IMG/VR virus record: IMGVR_UViG_3300017719_000227
Location: 1-22,768 of that record
Strand: one strand, 5' to 3'
Source: a virus
Length of the DNA stretch: 22,768 bases
The position numbers were made by a program, and so were the translations under genes. A model generated the notes under the pieces. It had not been told where the DNA came from. It made no database searches and saw nothing but the letters and a program-made list of their open reading frames with translations. Below are positions 6,039 to 12,155 of the stretch, one piece after another (positions within the stretch are counted from its first letter, which is position 1; the number at the start of each line of letters is the position of its first letter).

Positions 6039-6394
6039 TTAAAAAATATTTTTATGAATTTATTTGTTTCATTTTCTGCAAATTCAATTAATTTTTCCTC
6101 ACATTGTTGATCATTTAACCTGAATGATAAATGCATCATTTCATGCATCATTAATGTTATAAATTGAAATTTGTTTTGTGTTTTTAAAGTGTTTACATAT
6201 ACAAAATATTTATTTGTTGTATATGGTATTAAATTACATAAACCTGCAATAAAACAATCATCATGTGTATCAACATGATTGATGCAATCAGATCTGTTCA
6301 AACCATGCAAATGATCTACATTAAAATAATTAAACAAATCAATTGATTTATCTGAATATAAAAAAACGTAATTATGTTGATCAATAGATTTCAT
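6035..6394 (-). CDS. HExxH-motif putative zinc metalloprotease
   Basis: This 119-residue protein contains an HEMMH motif at about residues 84-88. It is followed 11-12 residues later by a double Glu (99-100) and then a helix ending EFAENETN, so it fits a minimal zincin with a downstream acidic third ligand. No signal peptide or membrane segment is present, so it would act in the cytoplasm. The N-terminal 70 residues match nothing I know. It is fused translationally to its neighbours: its ATG overlaps the helicase stop by one base (TAATG) and its stop overlaps the NinG start by four bases. ImmA/IrrE-type anti-repressor proteases are one possible analogy, but they are larger and differ outside the motif. 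Catalytic activity is inference. Confidence 0.6.
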   Translation of the reverse strand: MKSIDQHNYVFLYSDKSIDLFNYFNVDHLHGLNRSDCINHVDTHDDCFIAGLCNLIPYTTNKYFVYVNTLKTQNKFQFITLMMHEMMHLSFRLNDQQCEEKLIEFAENETNKFIKIFFK

Positions 6395-7737
6395 TAAAAT
6401 GGTGCATTTGTATGGTATAAATTTGATTGTTCCATTTTTATTGGTTCAAATACAGGTGCATCATCATCTGCCCATGTTGATGTTGCCAATTCAATTTTCA
6501 TTGGCACAATTCCTGTTTCACCCTCACGGTTTTTGGCAATTAAAAATTCACCTTTTCCCTGTGTTGAATTACCGTTTTCATCCTGCATTTCACCGTAATA
6601 TTCTGCACGGTGCAAAAATCCAACAACTGATGCATCCTGTTCAATTTCCCCTGATTCCTTTAAATCAGGCAATGATGGTCTTTTGCCTGTTTTTGCACTA
6701 TCACGTGATAATTGTGCCATTGCAATACATGGTATTTTTATGCCCATTGTCAAACGTTTAATATCATTTGATATACGTGTAACCTCTGTGTATCTGTTTT
6801 CTGATTTTGATGGTATTATTTTTTGCAAATAATCAACCAAATAAACATCCAACCCTGTTGTGTTTTTTAACTCTGTAACCTTTCTGGTAATATCCAAAAC
6901 GTTTTTTGATCCATCAATAAATGTGATGTTTGCCCAACCTGCACTGTGTTTAATATCATAAATTTTTTGCAATTCTGATTCTGTGCATTCACCCAATTTC
7001 ATTTTGTTTGAATCAATACCACTGATTGTTGCAATCATCCTACGCATAATTTGTGCATTGCTCATTTCTAAACTAAAAACACAACATTTTTTGTTCATAT
7101 CAAATGCCAATTGTTTTGCACATGAAACCAACCATGCCGTTTTTCCCATTGCAGGGCGACCACCCACAACCATTACATCAATGTTTTCCAAAATTATTTT
7201 GTTGTATGTACCTTTCCAACCTAATTGCAAACCCATTTCAACACCATTTTTTGCATTTTCATGCCGTGTTAAAACATCATCAATAATTTGTTCATTGGTT
7301 TGATCCTGCACGTTGTTGTTTTCCAATAACATTGTTTTTGTTTGATCACACAATTGTATTACATCATCAGGTGAAAAGTTTGGATCATCAACCTTTTCCA
7401 TGAAATCACGCATGAATTTATTTACCTGACTAATTTTGTATTGAAAATCAACATTATTTATTAATGATTCAATTCTTATGTATGGTGCATCATTGGTTGC
7501 ACATGATGTTTGATACACTGCATTTTTTGACAACCTGTTGTTTTTACGTAAACATTCAACAACAGTTAAAATATCAACCTGTTTATTGTCTTTTAACAAT
7601 TCACCAATGGCAAAATGCCAATCTTTGTGAATTTGCATTACGTTCCATTCTGGTTTTATTATTGGGTAATATTCCTGTATCACCTCTGAATTATGAATAA
7701 ATAAATATCCATAAATATTTGTTAAATCATCAATCAT
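6394..7737 (-). CDS. dnaB: DnaB-type replicative helicase
   Basis: This is a hexameric 5'-3' replicative helicase of 447 residues, close to normal DnaB length. The N-terminal helical domain (about 1-115) is followed by a linker and a RecA-like core. In the core, the Walker A motif GGRPAMGKT is at 192-200, the FSLEMS motif at 221-226, the Walker B aspartate in YLVDYLQ near 302, AQLSRD at 341-346 and LKESGEIEQDASVV at 359-372. A downstream HR near 376-377 is positioned like the arginine finger region. It lies directly behind the DUF4373 replication protein, which probably acts as origin binder or helicase loader. The leader is ATAAAACAAAAC with no Shine-Dalgarno. Confidence 0.93.
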   Translation of the reverse strand: MIDDLTNIYGYLFIHNSEVIQEYYPIIKPEWNVMQIHKDWHFAIGELLKDNKQVDILTVVECLRKNNRLSKNAVYQTSCATNDAPYIRIESLINNVDFQYKISQVNKFMRDFMEKVDDPNFSPDDVIQLCDQTKTMLLENNNVQDQTNEQIIDDVLTRHENAKNGVEMGLQLGWKGTYNKIILENIDVMVVGGRPAMGKTAWLVSCAKQLAFDMNKKCCVFSLEMSNAQIMRRMIATISGIDSNKMKLGECTESELQKIYDIKHSAGWANITFIDGSKNVLDITRKVTELKNTTGLDVYLVDYLQKIIPSKSENRYTEVTRISNDIKRLTMGIKIPCIAMAQLSRDSAKTGKRPSLPDLKESGEIEQDASVVGFLHRAEYYGEMQDENGNSTQGKGEFLIAKNREGETGIVPMKIELATSTWADDDAPVFEPIKMEQSNLYHTNAPF

Positions 7738-7745
7738 GTTTTGTT

Positions 7746-8492
7746 TTATGTTGTTGGTGTGTATGTTTTATTTATTTTTTTAGATTCAATAAATGCATAT
7801 TGATCCAATGTTTTTGCACGTGCAAAATATTCCAAAGTACAAAATTTAAAATTATTTTCTTTGTGGAATGCATCATTTTTACAAACGTTCATTGCCTTTG
7901 CAATATCTGTTGTGTTGTACCCATCTTTTAAACGTGCATTATATTTTTGTTTTACTGTTGGTGCAAATACCTTGCATCTTTTACCAAATGAATCATTGAA
8001 AAAATCCAAAAGTTTATCAAATTCAATTTTATTTTCTTTTGTTTTACTTTCTTTTGTTTTCTTTTCCTTTGTTGGTTTTTGTTCAACACTTGTTAAATTT
8101 TGTTCATCAGGTGTTGATTGTTTTGCACGTTTTTCTGCACTTTTTTTACCTGCATAACTGCGTTTTTCAATTACTGATTGCCTTTTTTCCATGTTATTTA
8201 ATACACGTTCAGAATAAAAATAATCACCATCTGTGCGTAATAAATCACAATCATCAATCAAACAGTTTATCATTTTTTCAATTTCATCTGCATCAACTTT
8301 AAGTTGAAAACCCAATGCAATAAAAATGTATTTTTTTAATGGTAATTTGTGTTGTTGATCTTCATGCAACATTTCAATTATTCGCCAAAATACACCATAC
8401 CCAGATGCACCAAACACTGATAAAAATGCCTGTACTTTTGGATCTGATGTTGTTGAATAATCATGTGCAAAATAAAATGTATCTTTTTTCAT
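7746..8492 (-). CDS. DUF4373 (Lin1244/Lin1753-like) replication protein
   Basis: This 248-residue protein has an N-terminal DUF4373 domain (about residues 1-105, starting TFYFAHDYSTTSDPKVQAF, with GASGYGVFWRIIEMLHE near 29-45), a winged-helix-like fold found in phage and plasmid replication proteins. A long Lys/Glu-rich linker follows (about 108-155). A C-terminal helical domain (FDKLLDFFNDSFGKR, VKQKYNARLKDGY, CTLEYFARAKTLDQY) resembles the DnaD-like tails that bind or load helicase. It sits immediately upstream of dnaB with 8 bases between them. I infer origin recognition or helicase loading. The leader holds the clearest copy of the AAAACAAAACATAACAA element. Confidence 0.8.
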   Translation of the reverse strand: MKKDTFYFAHDYSTTSDPKVQAFLSVFGASGYGVFWRIIEMLHEDQQHKLPLKKYIFIALGFQLKVDADEIEKMINCLIDDCDLLRTDGDYFYSERVLNNMEKRQSVIEKRSYAGKKSAEKRAKQSTPDEQNLTSVEQKPTKEKKTKESKTKENKIEFDKLLDFFNDSFGKRCKVFAPTVKQKYNARLKDGYNTTDIAKAMNVCKNDAFHKENNFKFCTLEYFARAKTLDQYAFIESKKINKTYTPTT

Positions 8493-8511
8493 TTGTTATG
8501 TTTTGTTTTAT
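8493..8511 (-). promoter_or_regulatory. A-rich leader element of the early genes (clearest copy)
   Basis: On the minus strand ATAAAACAAAACATAACAA immediately precedes the ATG of the DUF4373 gene. Near-copies precede ATGs at 3146, 5198, 5414, 7737, 8998 and 9440. No Shine-Dalgarno is present at any of them. A-rich leaders are known to drive initiation in Bacteroidota, so this most likely acts in translation; its repeated exact wording is stronger than composition alone would need. Confidence 0.5.
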
Positions 8512-8530
8512 ACAAATTTAATTTATTTTT

Positions 8531-8998
8531 TTAATTACCGTTTAACAAATCATCCAAATCAAATTTTGTTGATAATGCCTGTTTGATTGTTATTTGATCC
8601 ATTGAATACCCATACACCTTTGCATTAAATACATTTGCATATTTTGGCATTAATATATTACCACGCACAAAATCAAAACCCTGTTGCGTAACTTTGTAAA
8701 ATCCATTGTTTTCAGGATCATTTTGTATTAATCTGAAATACAATAATTTCTGCCAATCTGCACGTTGTGTTGGTGTAATGTTTTGATTGTCCAATATTGT
8801 TGCGAATTTTGTATATTGATTGCCTTTTTTCTGTGTATGCAATACAAATTTAATTAAACAAAATGCCATTGTTGATGCCAATTTACGTTTGTAAAGTTGA
8901 ACACGTTGATTACATGCAGGGCAATAACAACCATCTTTGTAATTTTCGTTTAAATACTTTTTTACATCCTGCAATGATGTTTCATTATTTGTTACCAT
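8531..8998 (-). CDS. Conserved early protein with a CPAC zinc-like motif, 155 aa
   Basis: I cannot name this 155-residue protein with certainty. Near residues 24-29 it has a CYCPAC cluster (possible zinc or redox pair, though no second cysteine pair follows close by). A helical segment comes next, then a winged-helix-like stretch at about 70-120 (TPTQRADWQKLLYFRLIQ and NGFYKVTQQGFDFVRG) where a beta wing would follow. Such a layout suggests a DNA-binding accessory protein of the replication region. It lies upstream of the DUF4373 gene, has the shared ATAAAACAAAACAA leader, and its start is overlapped by a possible tiny gene (8992-9102). The winged-helix reading is inference. Confidence 0.72.
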   Translation of the reverse strand: MVTNNETSLQDVKKYLNENYKDGCYCPACNQRVQLYKRKLASTMAFCLIKFVLHTQKKGNQYTKFATILDNQNITPTQRADWQKLLYFRLIQNDPENNGFYKVTQQGFDFVRGNILMPKYANVFNAKVYGYSMDQITIKQALSTKFDLDDLLNGN

Positions 8999-9102
8999 TT
9001 GTTTTGTTTTATGTAAATTCTAATTTTAATAAAAAATAAATTGATTTTAATTACTCTTTTCCATGCAATACCAAAATCATCTGTGTGGTGTTTATTACTC
9101 AT
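8992..9102 (-). CDS. Possible tiny gene, 36 aa
   Basis: I found this short open frame by hand. ATG at 9102 lies inside the last codons of the upstream gene (ATGAGTAA, overlap of 8 bases). The frame runs MSNKHHTDDFGIAWKRVIK and then a basic, Ile-rich tail ending in KQNKW, with its stop 7 bases inside the next gene. Exact bridging of the gap between two genes with overlaps on both sides is typical of compact phage operons. Against it, the tail is translated from the A/T-rich leader of the next gene and looks compositionally random. I rate it as possible, not established. Confidence 0.3.
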   Translation of the reverse strand: MSNKHHTDDFGIAWKRVIKINLFFIKIRIYIKQNKW

Positions 9103-9316
9103 TGTTCATTTTTGATTGATAAACCCTGAACTGTACACCATCAATTGTTTCAACCTTAAATGGTATTTCCTGTGCATATAAGTTTTGCATTGACCATGTT
9201 TTTGTTTCATAAATAAAATACCCTTTTGATACTTTTAAATGAACATCATACAATTGTTGCATTAAATCCCTGTGATCCTTATAATACAGATCTATATTAA
9301 TTTTTTTTAATGCCAT
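9095..9316 (-). CDS. Small hypothetical early protein, 73 aa
   Basis: I do not recognise this 73-residue protein. It has a basic start (MALKKINIDLYYKDH), a short helix near residues 15-30 and alternating hydrophobic residues consistent with beta strands to the end (KGYFIYETKTW, IPFKVETIDGVQFRVYQ). There are no cysteines and no membrane segment. It overlaps the end of the 47-residue gene before it by 20 bases. It belongs to the cluster of small genes just behind the early promoter, a place where phages often carry host-takeover or regulatory proteins; that role is only positional inference here. Confidence 0.6.
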   Translation of the reverse strand: MALKKINIDLYYKDHRDLMQQLYDVHLKVSKGYFIYETKTWSMQNLYAQEIPFKVETIDGVQFRVYQSKMNNE

Positions 9317-9440
9317 TTCTGTATTTTTTTACTTTTAAATAATGATCTAAATTAAACGATGATCTGATTACATCATTGTTTGTTTGCCTGTTCCAATGGG
9401 CAATAATTACCCATAATCGGTTTGTTAATAGTGATTCCAT
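9297..9440 (-). CDS. Small hypothetical early protein, 47 aa
   Basis: I found this 47-residue gene by hand; it is shorter than common length cut-offs. ATG at 9440 is preceded on the minus strand by AAAACAAAACATAAC, the same leader that precedes dnaB, the DUF4373 gene and others, which is the main support for it. The protein begins MESLLTNRLWVIIAHWNRQ, has an aliphatic-aromatic N-terminal stretch too short for a clear membrane helix, and ends with a basic tail (YLKVKKYRNGIKKN). Its stop lies 20 bases inside the next gene. Nothing indicates a function. Confidence 0.55.
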   Translation of the reverse strand: MESLLTNRLWVIIAHWNRQTNNDVIRSSFNLDHYLKVKKYRNGIKKN

Positions 9441-9459
9441 GTTATGTTTTGTTTTTAAT

Positions 9460-9795
9460 TTAATTGTATTGTGTTAATATTACGGCACGTAAATTTTGCA
9501 ACAAATCCAATTGATCCCTGTGAATGTGCAACATTTCTGCATCATAGTAATCAATCCTTTTTTTCCTTTTTATATTAAAAATTTCATCTTTTCGCACATC
9601 AATTTGATCCTGAATTTTCACGTTGATGTATCTGGTTTTGTTCCAATCAATACTGTTGTGCATGAATATATTTACACCGTGTTGATACATCAATACCAAT
9701 TCAATGTTTATTTTACCACAATCAATGTGTTCCTGTAATATCCATTCATCATTTAACATTTGAACAAATATTTGTTTTGTAGGTGTTGCAATCAT
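9460..9795 (-). CDS. First gene of the early operon, hypothetical, 111 aa
   Basis: I do not recognise this 111-residue protein. I chose ATG at 9795 (MIATPTKQ) rather than an upstream in-frame start at 9849. The upstream start would place the N-terminus inside the promoter, whereas 9795 has an A-rich leader (AAAATTAAAAAC) a few bases after the predicted transcription start near 9804. The protein mixes beta-like (INIELVLMYQHGVNIFM) and helical charged segments (YYDAEMLHIHRDQLDLLQNLRAV near the C-terminus). It has no cysteine pairs suggesting metal and no membrane segment. Being the first gene behind the strongest promoter seen, it is probably expressed earliest and highest. Function is unknown. 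Confidence 0.68.
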   Translation of the reverse strand: MIATPTKQIFVQMLNDEWILQEHIDCGKINIELVLMYQHGVNIFMHNSIDWNKTRYINVKIQDQIDVRKDEIFNIKRKKRIDYYDAEMLHIHRDQLDLLQNLRAVILTQYN

Positions 9796-9810
9796 GTTTT
9801 TAATTTTAAC

Positions 9811-9843
9811 CAAATGTACATAAATTAAATTTATATAAACAAA
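9811..9843 (-). promoter_or_regulatory. Early-operon promoter (TTTG-N21-TACATTTG)
   Basis: On the minus strand TTTG (9843-9840) is 21 bases from TACATTTG (9818-9811), a full match to the Bacteroidota -33 TTTG and -7 TAnnTTTG elements. Transcription would begin near 9804, about 9 bases before the ATG at 9795. It lies directly after the terminator 9880-9909. An ATGTACAT palindrome overlaps the -7 box, and TAACAT-GATA-ATGTTA (9863-9878) lies upstream; either could be a regulator site. Confidence 0.72.
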
Positions 9844-9879
9844 TAACAATAAAAATTAATTTTAACATGATAATGTTAA

Positions 9880-9909
9880 TAAAAAAAGGGATGCAATCAA
9901 ACACCCCTT
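9880..9909 (-). terminator. Rho-independent terminator after the lysis operon
   Basis: On the minus strand AAGGGGTG (9909-9902) pairs with CATCCCTT (9893-9886). The eight pairs include one G-T wobble, with an eight-base loop, and the second arm runs into a run of T. It ends the structural/lysis transcription unit and separates it from the early promoter at 9811-9843. Confidence 0.82.
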
Positions 9910-9915
9910 AATTAT

Positions 9916-9953
9916 GCCGTTGGTATAAAACCATTGTGATGAACAGAAACGGC
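9916..9953 (-). other. Second hairpin upstream of the lysis-operon terminator
   Basis: GCCGTT (9916-9921) and AACGGC (9948-9953) form a six-pair stem. Inside it TGGT and ACCA (9921-9924 and 9930-9933) can pair, with the outer T used by one or the other. It lies between the lysin stop codon and the terminator, and there is no T-tract after it. It may stabilise the mRNA 3' end or be a protein site; nothing else is visible here. Confidence 0.4.
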
Positions 9954-9957
9954 AATT

Positions 9958-10581
9958 TTATGCGTTTTCAGGCACAAATTCATTGATCAGGCAATATGTA
10001 ATATATTTCTGTTCATTGTCCTTTAAACGTTGTTTAAATACACGCAACCATTTTATGTATTTTATTCTGTCGTTTGTTACTTGGCACCCTGCACTGTTCC
10101 AACCAATTGCCCATGATACAAATGAATTGTACCATTTAAACGTGTTTGTGTGGAAATTTATACCAAAATACCCTGTTATTGGTTCACCAATTTGTTCAGA
10201 TTTATCATTATTGTTGCCATCTCTGTAACCTGTACACGCATGAACTTGCCTTAATTCATGACCACGTGATTTTCTATACACATACTTCCACATATTTTTG
10301 TGCCACATATTGGATTTTAAAACAAATGCACCGTGTTTATTATATTTTTTGTACCCACCTTTTAATGCAGGTGTGCCACAATTTGTTGTACCTGTTAAAA
10401 CATCAACATTTGTTTCACCATCAAAAATGTAAAATTTATCATCATATACATTTGGCACATCCTCATTTGATCGCACCCCTAAGATCCAAAAACCATTGGG
10501 GATTTTTGTGTAATTGTACAATGATTTTACCTGATCAATTAATTGTTTATCTGTGTAATTCCTGACTTTTGTATTGCTCAT
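9958..10581 (-). CDS. Putative endolysin with L,D-transpeptidase-like His/Cys motif
   Basis: I chose ATG at 10581 (MSNTKVRN, 207 residues) because it overlaps the spanin stop by four bases (ATGA) like the other lysis genes; a longer in-frame start at 10650 is less likely. The C-terminal region has GYFGINFHTNTF (His near 144) and, 18 residues later, SAGCQV (Cys near 166). This is close to the His...[ST]xGC signature of YkuD-type L,D-transpeptidases and to related Bacteroidota phage lysins ending in a SAGCQV-type motif. A GHELRQVHACTGYRDGNN stretch near 107-124 is also notable. There is no signal peptide, so holin-dependent release is expected. Peptidoglycan cleavage is inferred from motif and position; bond specificity is unknown. 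Confidence 0.65.
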   Translation of the reverse strand: MSNTKVRNYTDKQLIDQVKSLYNYTKIPNGFWILGVRSNEDVPNVYDDKFYIFDGETNVDVLTGTTNCGTPALKGGYKKYNKHGAFVLKSNMWHKNMWKYVYRKSRGHELRQVHACTGYRDGNNNDKSEQIGEPITGYFGINFHTNTFKWYNSFVSWAIGWNSAGCQVTNDRIKYIKWLRVFKQRLKDNEQKYITYCLINEFVPENA

Positions 10582-11024
10582 TTTGTAATTTTTATTATAA
10601 AATAAATACCAGATAACACCAAAAACATTATGAAAAACCATTTCAACCATGATTTGACCTGATCAAACCAATGTTGTTTTTTTTCGTAATATTTCACAGG
10701 TATTTTGCGTTCAACAATTTTTTCAACAATTATTGTATCACATTTTGCATCAATATAAATTGAATCATGTACAGTGTACATTTTAATTTTTAAACGTTCC
10801 TTTTCAATTACAATTGTATCATGTAATTGATCTGTTTTAAAAACTGTATCAACTTCAATTTTTTCAATTTCAACACGTACTGTATCAATTTTGGTAATTG
10901 TATCTGTTGTTATTAAATATGGATGTTTATTTACTAAACGTGTAAAACGTTGTGCAGGTGAACACGCATAAAACAAAAATAACAACATAAAATAAACCAA
11001 TAAATTACGTTGTTTTTTTATCAT
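10578..11024 (-). CDS. Putative unimolecular spanin (lipoprotein with C-terminal TM)
   Basis: I chose ATG at 11024 (MIKKQRNLL, 148 residues) rather than 11054. It gives a four-base ATGA overlap with the holin candidate and a compact lipoprotein signal: basic tip, hydrophobic run, then Cys at residue 21 (LFYAC). The -3/-2 residues Phe-Tyr are unusual for a lipobox. Mature CSPAQRFTRLVNKHPYLI is followed by a beta-rich, Thr/Asp/Val-repeating periplasmic domain (to about 118). A C-terminal membrane helix covers about 124-146 (WFFIMFLVLSGIYFIIK). Outer-membrane lipid anchor plus inner-membrane helix in one protein is the layout of u-spanins such as T1 gp11, which fuse the two membranes in the last lysis step. 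The lysin is immediately downstream. Confidence 0.75.
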   Translation of the reverse strand: MIKKQRNLLVYFMLLFLFYACSPAQRFTRLVNKHPYLITTDTITKIDTVRVEIEKIEVDTVFKTDQLHDTIVIEKERLKIKMYTVHDSIYIDAKCDTIIVEKIVERKIPVKYYEKKQHWFDQVKSWLKWFFIMFLVLSGIYFIIKITK

Positions 11025-11239
11025 TTGTTTTTGTTTTTGTTTATATTTTGCCATGATGCCAAACCCATTAATGCAGAAACAAAACCCAATAATTCAACCA
11101 AAACAATTTCCAAATTTTCATCATTTGCAAATCTCACAATTACATATGTAACCAAAACAATAATGCAATACAATGCCAAAAACCGTTTTGATGATTCCTG
11201 TGAATTACTGCGTATTAATTTTTTTATGTACAACCACAT
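11021..11239 (-). CDS. Holin candidate, two-TM small protein
   Basis: This 72-residue protein has two probable membrane helices, at about residues 20-38 (LALYCIIVLVTYVIVRF) and 46-63 (VLVELLGFVSALMGLASW). A basic N-terminus with KKLIRSNSQ and a basic C-terminal tail (NINKNKNK) flank them. Small size, two helices, charged ends and direct placement ahead of spanin and lysin genes make it the best holin candidate. Its ATG overlaps the stop of the preceding gene by one base (TAATG) and its stop overlaps the spanin start by four bases. No holin family can be named from sequence alone, and the neighbouring one-TM protein could share or hold the role. Confidence 0.62.
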   Translation of the reverse strand: MWLYIKKLIRSNSQESSKRFLALYCIIVLVTYVIVRFANDENLEIVLVELLGFVSALMGLASWQNINKNKNK

Positions 11240-11538
11240 TATTTTTCAACGTTTTTTTTTGCTAATGATAACACCAATGTGTTTACGTTATCAGATAACA
11301 AACAAACGTTTTTTGTTAGGTTTGCCAATTCCAACTGTGTGCGTTCTTCAATGCGTTTTACATCATTGATTTGTTGTTGTTGTACTAATTCAATTTTGCC
11401 CTTATTTTTACCAACTTCAATTGATGCACGTTTTACATCACTAATTAACCGTGATACAAAAAAACCAATTGCCGATAACATCAACAAAAGTAATACACCT
11501 GATATTGACAAAACAAATTGTGCCGTTTCCTGATCCAT
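11239..11538 (-). CDS. One-TM helical membrane protein of the lysis cassette
   Basis: I chose ATG at 11538 (MDQETAQF, 99 residues) over a GTG two codons upstream. It has an N-terminal membrane helix at about residues 7-28 (FVLSISGVLLLLMLSAIGFF), then a long helix rich in Lys, Glu and Gln that looks like a coiled coil (about 32-95). The layout resembles small phage membrane proteins near lysis genes, where the helix would face the cytoplasm or periplasm. It is coupled to the two-TM protein by a one-base TAATG overlap. It could be a holin partner, antiholin or a tail-associated membrane protein. Which one cannot be said. Confidence 0.6.
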   Translation of the reverse strand: MDQETAQFVLSISGVLLLLMLSAIGFFVSRLISDVKRASIEVGKNKGKIELVQQQQINDVKRIEERTQLELANLTKNVCLLSDNVNTLVLSLAKKNVEK

Positions 11539-11554
11539 CCCCACAATTTTATTT

Positions 11555-12133
11555 TTACAATCTTATTTGACCACCTGTTGTGTTTTGTAAAAAATCCTGC
11601 AATGCCAATGTATCAAATGCATCACCCTTTTCATTAACAACATTACCATTATCAATATCTGTTTTTGTTAAATCAATAATACCACCAGAATCAAGGTTGA
11701 TAATTCTAAATCCATTTAGAATTGGCACATTTTCCTGCCTTGCACGTGTTTCTTCTTCATTGATTTTTTCCAAAATTTCGTTCAATTCTTTTTCAATTTC
11801 CAATAATCGTTCTGCATGTTGTGCCCTTACTGAAATTATTTTTGATTTAATTTTTGCACGTGTTTCTGCATCCTTTGCATTATCATAATCACGCATTAAA
11901 CTTTCCATTTCACGGTTGTATTCTGCATTTATTTCTGACAATTCACGTTGATTGTCTGCATTTGCTTTTGCCCTATCCTGAACAAATCTTGAATCATCAA
12001 AAATTGGTTGCACCCATGTTTCATTGAATGTTGTTGATGATGATGGATATTGTGAACCGTGTACACGTACATCATTATCATTTGTGGTATCTATTTTTAA
12101 ATAATTACCCCCTGTGTAAATTTTTTGTTTCAT
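11555..12133 (-). CDS. Coiled-coil protein, possibly tail appendage or chaperone
   Basis: This 192-residue protein matches no family I know. The N-terminal 45 residues look beta-like and polar (IYTGGNYLKIDTTNDN and a Ser/Thr patch). Residues 52-140 form a long, highly charged helix (Glu/Arg/Lys rich, with heptad spacing) that should be a coiled coil. The C-terminal 50 residues include ILNGFRIINLDSGGIIDLTK and end in TGGQIRL. It is placed between the cysteine-rich fibre-like protein and the lysis genes. A trimeric connector or a fibre assembly factor would fit, but this is inference from shape and position. Confidence 0.6.
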   Translation of the reverse strand: MKQKIYTGGNYLKIDTTNDNDVRVHGSQYPSSSTTFNETWVQPIFDDSRFVQDRAKANADNQRELSEINAEYNREMESLMRDYDNAKDAETRAKIKSKIISVRAQHAERLLEIEKELNEILEKINEEETRARQENVPILNGFRIINLDSGGIIDLTKTDIDNGNVVNEKGDAFDTLALQDFLQNTTGGQIRL

Positions 12134-12155
12134 TTTTTAACTGTTTTTTACAAAT

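Noticed and set aside
8513-8520. TAAATTTG box before the DUF4373 gene
   Set aside because: The nearest TTTG is 25 bases upstream, beyond the usual range; the gene is probably read from the operon promoter.
9796-9849. N-terminal extension of the first early gene
   Set aside because: It would translate the promoter region; ATG at 9795 fits the predicted transcription start and A-rich leader.
10582-10650. N-terminal extension of the lysin candidate
   Set aside because: It would overlap the spanin gene by over 70 bases, while ATG at 10581 gives the same ATGA overlap seen at the neighbouring junction.
11025-11054. N-terminal extension of the spanin candidate
   Set aside because: The extra ten residues spoil a normal signal peptide length, and ATG at 11024 makes an ATGA overlap with the preceding stop.
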